A DNA stretch of 11,853 bases. It comes from an uncultured Flavobacterium sp. (GTDB taxonomy: Bacteria; Bacteroidota; Bacteroidia; Flavobacteriales; Flavobacteriaceae). The position numbers were made by a program, and so were the translations under genes. The notes beneath the pieces were generated by a model. The model had not been told where the DNA came from. It worked only from the letters and a program-made list of their open reading frames with translations, and did no database searches. The stretch is from positions 1 through 11,853 of the forward strand of contig NZ_CALBSN010000140.1 in NCBI RefSeq assembly GCF_937967675.1, given 5' to 3'. This document shows, one piece after another, positions 1 through 5,690 of this stretch (position 1 is its first letter; each line of letters starts with the position of its first letter).

Positions 1-19
1 TTTAATTGAATTACTAATT

Positions 20-55
20 AAAAGAGGATTGATTTATTTCAGTCCTCTTTTTTTT
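20..55 (+). terminator. Rho-independent terminator of an upstream, off-window gene
   Basis: A 13-bp stem (20-32 with 39-51, one T-G wobble) closes a 6-base loop TTTATT and runs into a T tract at 48-55. It precedes ribF and reads on the + strand, so it most likely ends a gene whose coding part lies left of the window. No coding sequence can be supported in bases 1-19. Confidence 0.8.
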
Positions 56-70
56 ATAACTGGGAAAGAG

Positions 71-78
71 TAAATTTG
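71..78 (+). promoter_or_regulatory. Bacteroidota -7 promoter box for ribF and the HTTM gene
   Basis: TAAATTTG followed by CA matches the Bacteroidota -7 consensus TAnnTTTG. It ends 19 bases before the TTG start of ribF. No clear -33 TTG is seen at the usual distance, because that region is the T tract of the preceding terminator. The predicted leader is short, roughly 12-16 bases, and has no Shine-Dalgarno sequence. Confidence 0.6.
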
Positions 79-97
79 CATATAAAACATTTGAAAA

Positions 98-1030
98 TTG
101 AAAATTTATCAATCAACTATAAACTTTTCGACTAATAGAAAAACAATCGTAACCATTGGCACTTTTGATGGTGTTCATATTGGACATCAATCTATTCTTA
201 AAAAATTGATCCATTCAGCAAGAGAACAAAAAAACGAAAGCATCGTACTAACTTTCTTTCCTCATCCAAGAATGGTTTTACAACAAGATTCCTCTATTAA
301 ACTATTAAATACGATAGATGAAAAAGCTACTTTATTAGAAAAATTTGGTCTAGACTACCTAATTATTCAACCTTTTGATGAAACTTTTTCAAATATGTTG
401 GCAGAAGATTTTGTAAAAAATGTTTTAATTGATAAATTAAATATTCACAAAATCATAATAGGTCACGATCATCGTTTTGGCAAGAACAGAATTGCAGATA
501 TTAATGATTTAATTGACTTTGGCAAAAAGTATAATTTTGAAGTAGAACAAATCAGTGCTCAAGATATTGATGAAATTACTATAAGCTCAACAAAAATTAG
601 AAAAGCCCTTTTAGATGGTAAAATTAAATTAGCTAATCAATTTTTAGGATATTCCTATTTTATCTCAGGACATGTAATAGAAGGAAAAAAAATTGGCAGA
701 ACCATTAATTTCCCTACAGCTAACATTCAAATTAACGAAAGTTATAAATTATTGCCCAAAAACGGCGTTTATGTAATTTCAAGTATAATCAACAATGTTT
801 TATACTTTGGCATGATGAACATAGGGAAAAACCCAACCATTGGAGAGAACCAACAATCTATTGAAGTACATTTTTTTGAACTAAACGAAAATATTTACAA
901 TAAAAACTTACAAATATCTATTCTAGAACACATTAGAGAAGAGCAAAAATTCAACTCACTAACCGAGTTAAAAGCCCAACTTGAAAGGGACAAATTATTT
1001 TCACTAAATTACATTCAAAATTTAAAATGA
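98..1030 (+). CDS. ribF: Bifunctional riboflavin kinase / FMN adenylyltransferase (FAD synthetase)
   Basis: Cytosolic enzyme that phosphorylates riboflavin to FMN and then adenylylates FMN to FAD. The 310-residue length is the usual bacterial RibF size. The N-terminal nucleotidyltransferase domain shows GTFDGVHIGH (21-30), FFPHP (53-57), IGHDHRFGKNR (121-131) and SSTKIRKAL (163-171). The C-terminal flavokinase domain shows FPTAN (205-209), GVY (223-225), NIGKNPTIG (241-249) and EVHFF (256-260), whose Glu is the expected catalytic base. The start is TTG at 98: an in-frame TGA sits at 92-94, and no ATG occurs before the nucleotide-binding motif, so TTG is the only start that keeps the domain whole. 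The stop TGA overlaps the ATG of the next gene (ATGA at 1027-1030), which suggests translational coupling. Identity is secure. Confidence 0.97.
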   Translation: MKIYQSTINFSTNRKTIVTIGTFDGVHIGHQSILKKLIHSAREQKNESIVLTFFPHPRMVLQQDSSIKLLNTIDEKATLLEKFGLDYLIIQPFDETFSNMLAEDFVKNVLIDKLNIHKIIIGHDHRFGKNRIADINDLIDFGKKYNFEVEQISAQDIDEITISSTKIRKALLDGKIKLANQFLGYSYFISGHVIEGKKIGRTINFPTANIQINESYKLLPKNGVYVISSIINNVLYFGMMNIGKNPTIGENQQSIEVHFFELNENIYNKNLQISILEHIREEQKFNSLTELKAQLERDKLFSLNYIQNLK

Positions 1031-2325
1031 ACTTTTTTTTCAAAGCAATAGATAACAGTCCATTAATTGTTTTCCGAATCTTTTTTGGATTTTTAGTTGC
1101 TTGTGAAAGTTTTGGTGCCATTGTAACAGGATGGGTAAAACGAGTTTTTATTGACCCCGAATTCACATTTTCTTTTATTGGCTTTGACTGGCTTCAACCT
1201 TTGCCTGGTTATGGCATGTATTGCTATTTTATTCTAATGGGATTTTTCGGATTAGCGATAATGCTTGGTTATCGATACCGAATCGCCATAATTGCCTATA
1301 CTCTTTTGTGGGCTGGCGCCTATTTCATGCAAAAATCATCATACAATAATCATTATTACCTATTGCTTTTAATTAGTTTATTACTGATTTTTCTTCCCGC
1401 AAATCGTTATGCTTCGCTTGATGTTAAACAAGATCGTGTTAAAGAAGAAAATACGATGCCTTATTGGATTAGTTTTTTATTTATTATTCAAATTGCTATT
1501 GTTTACATTTTTGCTTCGATAGCAAAATTATACCCAGATTGGTTAGACGGTACATTTACACGAAATTTACTTGCCGACTCAACTAAAGTAATTGCTCTAA
1601 AAAAACTATTTCTTCATAAATGGTTTTTTATGTTTATTGCTTACATGGGTATACTTTTTGATTTGTTAATAGTCCCTTTGTTATTGTTTAAAAGAACTAG
1701 AATCTTTGCTTTAATTGCTTCTTTAATATTTCACTTATTTAACGCAGTATTTTTAGAAATCGGAATTTTTCCTTTTTTTGCATTGACTTTCGCCTTGTTC
1801 TTTTATGAACCCGAGACTATTCGAAGACTATTTCTTAGCAAAAAGCCAAAACTTGAAGATGAAAACTTAAGTCATAATTTCTACGGAAAAAGATTCGTTT
1901 ATTTTTTAATGATTCCATATTTAATAATTCAAATTGCACTTCCGCTTCGTCATCATTTTATTGAAGGTGATGTGCTTTGGACAGAAGAAGGACACCGATT
2001 AAGTTGGCGCATGATGCTTCGCGAACGAAATGGATATATTACTATTAAAATTAAAGATACGATATCAGGAGAAGAATCTATTTACAATTACAGAAAAAAC
2101 CTAACAGATAAACAAGCCCAAAATTTAGCCACAAAACCCGATTTCATTTGGCAATACTGTCAACGCATCAAAGAGGAATACAAAGGAAAACCTATTGCTA
2201 TTTATATTGATTGTAAAAACAGCATCAATCGAAAAGAATACAAAACTTTAATTGACCCAAAGTTTGATATGGCTAAGGCCAAATGGAGTCATTTTAAACA
2301 TAACAAATGGATTGAACTCCAATAA
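1027..2325 (+). CDS. Vitamin K-dependent gamma-carboxylase-like (HTTM domain) membrane protein
   Basis: A 432-residue inner-membrane protein with several hydrophobic segments in about 12-260 and one near 291-307, followed by a soluble C-terminal domain. By eye it matches the gamma-glutamyl carboxylase (GGCX) family along its whole length. SYNNHYYL (105-112) carries His109, matching the GGCX His160 region. AKLYPDW (166-172) carries Lys167, matching the catalytic-base Lys218 of GGCX. HLFNAVFLEIGIFPF (236-250), then LWTEEGHRLSWRMML (317-331) and LATKPDFIW (367-375), match the distal part of bacterial homologues. In animals the family uses reduced vitamin K to carboxylate glutamate; the bacterial substrate is unknown. 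Flavobacteria make menaquinone, a possible cofactor (inference). The start ATG overlaps the ribF stop, so the pair is probably co-transcribed and coupled. The family call is strong; carboxylase activity is unproven. Confidence 0.85.
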   Translation: MNFFFKAIDNSPLIVFRIFFGFLVACESFGAIVTGWVKRVFIDPEFTFSFIGFDWLQPLPGYGMYCYFILMGFFGLAIMLGYRYRIAIIAYTLLWAGAYFMQKSSYNNHYYLLLLISLLLIFLPANRYASLDVKQDRVKEENTMPYWISFLFIIQIAIVYIFASIAKLYPDWLDGTFTRNLLADSTKVIALKKLFLHKWFFMFIAYMGILFDLLIVPLLLFKRTRIFALIASLIFHLFNAVFLEIGIFPFFALTFALFFYEPETIRRLFLSKKPKLEDENLSHNFYGKRFVYFLMIPYLIIQIALPLRHHFIEGDVLWTEEGHRLSWRMMLRERNGYITIKIKDTISGEESIYNYRKNLTDKQAQNLATKPDFIWQYCQRIKEEYKGKPIAIYIDCKNSINRKEYKTLIDPKFDMAKAKWSHFKHNKWIELQ

Positions 2326-2326
2326 A

Positions 2327-2354
2327 AAATCCCGATTTCCATCGGGGTTTATTT
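2327..2354. terminator. Bidirectional terminator between the HTTM gene and the M20 peptidase gene
   Basis: The stem AAATCCCGAT / ATCGGGGTTT (2327-2336 with 2341-2350, one T-G pair) has a 4-base loop TTCC. Both flanks are T-rich in the reading direction: a TTTTTTATT run on the - strand and TTTATTTTATTT on the + strand. It fills the 28-bp gap between convergent genes and should stop transcription from both. Confidence 0.85.
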
Positions 2355-3742
2355 TATTTACTCATTTCTGTAAAATACTTGTAGAATAGCGGAATAGTTT
2401 CAATACCTTTTAAGTAATTGAAAACCCCAAAATGCTCGTTTGGCGAGTGAATCGCATCACTATCTAAACCAAAGCCCATTAAAATTGTTTTACTCTTTAA
2501 TTCCTTCTCAAATAAAGCTACAATTGGAATACTACCTCCTGAACGAACAGGAATAGCAGGAACTCCAAATGTTTCTGTGTACGCCTTATTAGCCGCTCTA
2601 TAACCAACGCTATCAATTGGCGTAACATAACCTTGTCCACCATGATGTGGTTTTACCACTACTTTCACTGATTTAGGCGCGATACTTTCGAAATGTTTTT
2701 TGAATAATTCGGTAATTTCTTCCCAATCTTGGTTAGGTACTAAACGCATCGAAATTTTAGCATATGCTTTACTTGCGATAACTGTTTTAGCTCCTTCACC
2801 TGTATAACCACCCCAAATTCCGTTAACATCTAAAGTTGGACGAATAGAATTTCTTTCATTGGTAACATAACCTGTTTCTCCATGAACATCTTCGATATCT
2901 AAGGCTTTTTTGTATTTTTCTAATGAGAATGGTGCTTTTGCCATTTCAGCTCTTTCAGCAGCAGATAATTCTTCTACTTTATCGTAAAAACCTGGAATCG
3001 CAATGTGATTGTTTTCATCATGTAACGAAGCAATCATTTTAGTTAACACGTTAATTGGATTCGCAACAGCTCCTCCGTATAATCCCGAATGTAAATCTCT
3101 ATTTGGACCCGTAACTTCAACCTCAACATAACTCAAACCTCTTAAACCAGTTGTAATTGAAGGTTGTTGGTTAGAAATCATTCCCGTATCTGAAATCAAA
3201 ATTACATCATTCGACAATTTTTCTTGATTACGTTCTACGAACCAGCCCAAACTTTTCGAACCTACTTCTTCTTCCCCTTCAATCATAAATTTTACGTTAC
3301 ATGGCAAACAATTGTTTTGAATCATATATTCAAAAGCTTTTACATGCATGTACATTTGACCTTTGTCATCACAAGCACCACGAGCAAAAATAGCTCCTTC
3401 AGGGTGAATTTCTGTTGTTTTAATTACAGGTTCAAAAGGAGGTGATGTCCATAATTCCATTGGATCTGGTGGTTGCACATCGTAATGTCCATAAACTAAA
3501 ACCGTTGGTAAATTTTTATCGATAATTTTTTCTCCGTAAACAATTGGATAACCCGGCGTTTCGCAAAGCTCTACGAAATCGCAACCTGCTTTTTCTAAAC
3601 TTGCTTTAACTGCTTCGGCCGTTAATACGACATCGTGAGCATAAGCGCTATCAGCACTTACTGATGGTATTTTTAAAAGTTCGATTAATTCGCTTAAAAA
3701 ACGTTCTTTATTTTCTTGAACGTATTGTTTTATATTGTCCAT
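2354..3742 (-). CDS. M20 family zinc metallopeptidase (CNDP-like dipeptidase)
   Basis: A 462-residue cytosolic peptidase of the M20 family, closest in layout to carnosinase-like (CNDP) non-specific dipeptidases. It is likely to split di- or tripeptides to free amino acids. Di-zinc site residues visible in order: His86 and Asp88 (GHYDVQ, 85-90), bridging Asp125 (RGACDDKG, 121-128), catalytic Glu158 and ligand Glu159 (EGEEEVGS, 155-162), Asp185 (SDTGM) and His432 (HSPNEHF, 432-438). RDLHSG (215-220) carries the family His at the lid/dimer interface. There is no signal peptide, so it acts inside the cell. Length is normal and all metal ligands are present. Transcribed alone from a promoter in the divergent gap with recX. 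The exact substrate cannot be read from sequence. Confidence 0.93.
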   Translation of the reverse strand: MDNIKQYVQENKERFLSELIELLKIPSVSADSAYAHDVVLTAEAVKASLEKAGCDFVELCETPGYPIVYGEKIIDKNLPTVLVYGHYDVQPPDPMELWTSPPFEPVIKTTEIHPEGAIFARGACDDKGQMYMHVKAFEYMIQNNCLPCNVKFMIEGEEEVGSKSLGWFVERNQEKLSNDVILISDTGMISNQQPSITTGLRGLSYVEVEVTGPNRDLHSGLYGGAVANPINVLTKMIASLHDENNHIAIPGFYDKVEELSAAERAEMAKAPFSLEKYKKALDIEDVHGETGYVTNERNSIRPTLDVNGIWGGYTGEGAKTVIASKAYAKISMRLVPNQDWEEITELFKKHFESIAPKSVKVVVKPHHGGQGYVTPIDSVGYRAANKAYTETFGVPAIPVRSGGSIPIVALFEKELKSKTILMGFGLDSDAIHSPNEHFGVFNYLKGIETIPLFYKYFTEMSK

Positions 3743-3762
3743 TGTGATTGTTTGATAAAGTT

Positions 3763-3789
3763 CAAAAATACAAAAAATGTTGAAATCAA
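3763..3789 (-). promoter_or_regulatory. Promoter of the M20 peptidase gene
   Basis: Read on the - strand, TATTTTTG (3770-3763) fits the Bacteroidota -7 box TAnnTTTG, and a TTG (3789-3787) lies 16 bases upstream as the -33 element. The -7 box ends 20 bases before the ATG. The spacing equals that of the thiL promoter in this window. Confidence 0.65.
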
Positions 3790-3794
3790 ATCCA

Positions 3795-3802
3795 TAAATT
3801 TG
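3795..3802 (+). promoter_or_regulatory. -7 promoter box of recX
   Basis: TAAATTTGC matches TAnnTTTG and is the same octamer as the ribF box. It lies 35 bases before the TTG start of recX. A -33 TTG at normal spacing is not present: the nearest, 3780-3782, is only 12 bases away. The promoter may therefore be weak or rely on other contacts. Confidence 0.55.
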
Positions 3803-3837
3803 CCACTATAAAACACAAATTAAAAACCATAAATTAA

Positions 3838-4320
3838 TTGAAGACTAATAAAACCTCATTTTCCTTACAAGAAATCTATTCAAAGATGGAATATTATTGT
3901 TCTTATCAAGAACGTTGCTACAAGGAAGTAGAGGAAAAATTATATTCGTTTTCTATAAATTCTACTGAAAAAGAGGGAATTCTGACCTATCTAATCGAAA
4001 ACAATTTCATCAACGAAGAACGTTTTGCACAAAGTTTTGTTCGTGGCAAGCACAACTATAAATTTTGGGGTAAAAACCGCATTGTGAACGAATTGAAATT
4101 TCGAAATATATCATCACGAATTATCACGATTGCTTTAAAAGAAATTCCAGAGGAAACCTATTTAGAAAATTTTCATCAGTTAGCCGAAAAACATTGGAAC
4201 AGCATCACCGAACGAAAAGGACAAAAGAAAAATAAAAAATTTGTCGATTTCTTACTTCGTAAAGGCTATGAAACGGGTTTGATTTATGAGAAACTGAAAG
4301 AACTGGAAGTGGGGAGTTAG
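3838..4320 (+). CDS. recX: Regulatory protein RecX
   Basis: A 160-residue basic, all-helical protein of the RecX family, which binds RecA filaments and limits recombinase and SOS activity. Family signatures include CSYQERC (21-27), FINEERFAQSFVRGK (57-71), WGKNRIVNELKFRNIS (77-92), and FLLRKGYETGLIYEKLKEL (138-156), in line with the three tandem three-helix repeats of RecX. I accept the TTG start at 3838: a TAA lies just upstream in frame, the next ATG (3886) would cut the first helix, and the K-rich N-terminus resembles flavobacterial relatives. recA is not in the window, so recX is transcribed apart from it. The last codons (Leu-Glu-Val-Gly-Ser-stop) lie in a 14-bp tandem repeat that starts the downstream repeat cluster, so the tail may be recently altered. 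Confidence 0.93.
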   Translation: MKTNKTSFSLQEIYSKMEYYCSYQERCYKEVEEKLYSFSINSTEKEGILTYLIENNFINEERFAQSFVRGKHNYKFWGKNRIVNELKFRNISSRIITIALKEIPEETYLENFHQLAEKHWNSITERKGQKKNKKFVDFLLRKGYETGLIYEKLKELEVGS

Positions 4321-4333
4321 AAGTGAGGAGTTG
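4306..4333 (+). repeat. 14-bp tandem repeat across the recX stop codon
   Basis: GAAGTGGGGAGTTA (4306-4319) is followed directly by GAAGTGAGGAGTTG (4320-4333), identical at 12 of 14 positions. The first unit encodes the last residues of RecX and contributes the first two bases of its TAG stop. Confidence 0.75.
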
Positions 4334-4374
4334 TTACACAGAGCCACACGAAGTCAACACAGCGTTTCACGGAG
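4330..4374 (+). repeat. Degenerate CACAG-type repeat, inverted relative to the 31-bp repeats
   Basis: Two degenerate units of period 21 bp (4336-4353 and 4357-4374) match at 13 of 18 bases. The part 4330-4353 is an imperfect reverse complement (18 of 24 bases, more with G-U pairs) of the start of the 31-bp direct repeats at 4406 and 4476. A transcript could therefore fold into a long imperfect hairpin. A 12-bp palindrome ATATAATTATAT follows at 4375-4386. No coding potential is seen here. Confidence 0.6.
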
Positions 4375-4405
4375 ATATAATTATATTCCTTATGTAGTTT
4401 AGAAA

Positions 4406-4436
4406 ACTTTGCGTGGCTTTGCGTTAAAACATTTGT
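4406..4436 (+). repeat. 31-bp direct repeat, copy 1
   Basis: Begins ACTTTGCGTGGC and ends AAAACATTTGT. It is identical to copy 2 (4476-4506) at 30 of 31 bases; the only difference is C4422 versus T4492. Internally it contains CTTTGCG twice at a 10-bp period. The two copies are exactly 70 bp apart. Confidence 0.85.
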
Positions 4437-4446
4437 GTACCCTTTA

Positions 4447-4465
4447 AACCGCAGATTCGCAGATT
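4447..4465 (+). repeat. Short CGCAGATT tandem
   Basis: Between the two 31-bp copies, AACCGCAGATTCGCAGATT holds two consecutive CGCAGATT units (4450-4457 and 4458-4465). From memory, similar CGCAGATT strings recur between genes in environmental Bacteroidota; this was not checked here. Confidence 0.6.
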
Positions 4466-4475
4466 TTAAAAATTT

Positions 4476-4506
4476 ACTTTGCGTGGCTTTGTGTTAAAAC
4501 ATTTGT
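4476..4506 (+). repeat. 31-bp direct repeat, copy 2
   Basis: Near-identical to copy 1 (30 of 31). Its last bases TTTG (4502-4505) sit 16 bases upstream of the thiL -7 box, so the end of the repeat serves as a plausible -33 element. Confidence 0.85.
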
Positions 4507-4529
4507 ATCACAATAAAATCGTACTTTTG
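4502..4529 (+). promoter_or_regulatory. Promoter of thiL
   Basis: -33 TTTG (4502-4505), a 16-base spacer and a -7 box TACTTTTG (4522-4529) followed by CA. The ATG at 4542 is only 12 bases beyond the box, so the leader is very short and lacks a Shine-Dalgarno sequence. Confidence 0.75.
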
Positions 4530-4541
4530 CAAAAAAAATCC

Positions 4542-5588
4542 ATGTTAGAAAATAAAGACCAATCAAGAACCAGTTTATCGCAATTAGGCGAATTTGGCTT
4601 AATAGAACACTTAACCAAAAACTTTACTATTAGCCAAGAATCGACACTAAAAAGCATTGGTGACGATGCTGCGGTATTGAATTTTGGCGATAAAAAAGCG
4701 GTAATTTCTACCGATTTATTAGTTGAAGGTGTTCATTTTGATTTGGCTTACATGCCGTTAAAACACTTAGGATACAAAGCCGTTGTTGCAAATATATCTG
4801 ATATTTGTGCGATGAACGCTACTCCGACTCAAATTACGGTTTCGGTAGCGGTTTCGAATCGTTTTCCATTGGAAGCTTTGGAAGAATTGTTTGAAGGAAT
4901 TACGTTAGCTTCTAAAATTTACAATGTAGATGTAATTGGTGGCGATACGACTTCTTCTCAAAAAGGATTAATTATTAGTATAACTGCAATTGGTGAAGCA
5001 AATTTAGAAGATATCGTGTACCGAAATGGCGCAAAAGAAAATGATTTATTAGTAGTTTCAGGCGATATTGGTGCGGCTTATATGGGATTACAAGTTTTGG
5101 AACGCGAAAAACAAGTGTTTCAAGTAAATCCAAACAACCAACCGGTTTTAGACGATTACACGTATTTAATCGAGCGACAATTAAAACCAGAAGCGAGAAC
5201 TGACATCAAAGAACTTTTAGCAAAATTAGAAGTTAAACCAACTGCCATGATTGATATTTCAGATGGTTTGTCGTCCGAGATTTTACACTTATGTAAACAA
5301 AGTAATGTAGGTTGTAATTTATACGAAGAGAAAATTCCAGTTGACCCACAGTTGATTAATGTGTGTGAAGAATTTAATTTAGACATCACAACCGTAGCGT
5401 TAAGTGGTGGCGAAGATTACGAATTGCTTTTCACTATTAAAATGGAAGATTTTGATAAAATCAAAGGTAATCCAAATTTCACCGTAATCGGTCACATGGT
5501 TGCCGCTACTGAAGGAAATCATCTAATCACAAGAGCGAATACAAAGATTGCATTGAAAGCTAGAGGGTGGAATGCTTTGATTGATTAG
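4542..5588 (+). CDS. thiL: Thiamine-monophosphate kinase
   Basis: Cytosolic ATP-dependent kinase for the last step of thiamine diphosphate synthesis, ThMP to ThDP. 348 residues, normal for the family. The AIR synthase/ThiL fold motifs are all present: GDDAAVL (40-46), STDLLVEGVHF (56-66) for metal and substrate binding, NISDICAM (84-91), GGDTT (133-137), IDISDGLSS (237-245) and SGGEDYELLF (288-297). The reading frame stays open upstream to 4479, but that extension would translate the repeat and the promoter. The ATG at 4542, just after the -7 box and directly before the conserved N-terminus, is the right start. Transcribed alone; no other thi genes are nearby. Identity is secure. Confidence 0.96.
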   Translation: MLENKDQSRTSLSQLGEFGLIEHLTKNFTISQESTLKSIGDDAAVLNFGDKKAVISTDLLVEGVHFDLAYMPLKHLGYKAVVANISDICAMNATPTQITVSVAVSNRFPLEALEELFEGITLASKIYNVDVIGGDTTSSQKGLIISITAIGEANLEDIVYRNGAKENDLLVVSGDIGAAYMGLQVLEREKQVFQVNPNNQPVLDDYTYLIERQLKPEARTDIKELLAKLEVKPTAMIDISDGLSSEILHLCKQSNVGCNLYEEKIPVDPQLINVCEEFNLDITTVALSGGEDYELLFTIKMEDFDKIKGNPNFTVIGHMVAATEGNHLITRANTKIALKARGWNALID

Positions 5589-5592
5589 TTTA

Positions 5593-5617
5593 CAGTAGCA
5601 GTATTCAGTCGCAGTTT
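5593..5617 (+). repeat. CAGT-phased short repeat after thiL
   Basis: Four CAGT tetramers occur at 5593, 5599, 5606 and 5612, spaced 6-7 bp apart, between the thiL stop and its terminator. It is non-coding and only 25 bp long. Confidence 0.5.
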
Positions 5618-5634
5618 AAAAAGCTTTAGAGATA

Positions 5635-5668
5635 AAAACCCCGAATTTCATTTGAAATTCGGGGTTTT
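5635..5668. terminator. Bidirectional terminator between thiL and glyS
   Basis: A perfect 15-bp stem (5635-5649 with 5654-5668), AAAACCCCGAATTTC and its complement, has a 4-base loop ATTT. It is followed by TTTT on the + side and TTTTT on the - side. It lies between convergent thiL and glyS and should serve both. Confidence 0.93.
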
Positions 5669-5690
5669 GTCTTAATTCTTACTACTTTAA

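Noticed and set aside
1..19. Possible 3' end of an upstream gene
   Set aside because: Nineteen bases are too few to choose a frame; only the terminator that follows can be supported.
951..1166. Open frame on the - strand across the end of ribF and the start of the next gene
   Set aside because: It lies fully antisense to two well-supported genes, and the translation shows no recognisable motif.
3224..3445. Open frame on the + strand inside the M20 peptidase gene
   Set aside because: Antisense shadow of a conserved enzyme, with an aromatic-rich composition typical of reverse reading.
4406..4506. CRISPR-like array
   Set aside because: Only two copies of the 31-bp unit, with a 39-bp spacing that itself holds a short tandem, and no cas genes nearby.
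4479..4541. In-frame N-terminal extension of thiL
   Set aside because: It would translate the 31-bp repeat and the -7 promoter box; the ATG at 4542 begins the conserved protein.
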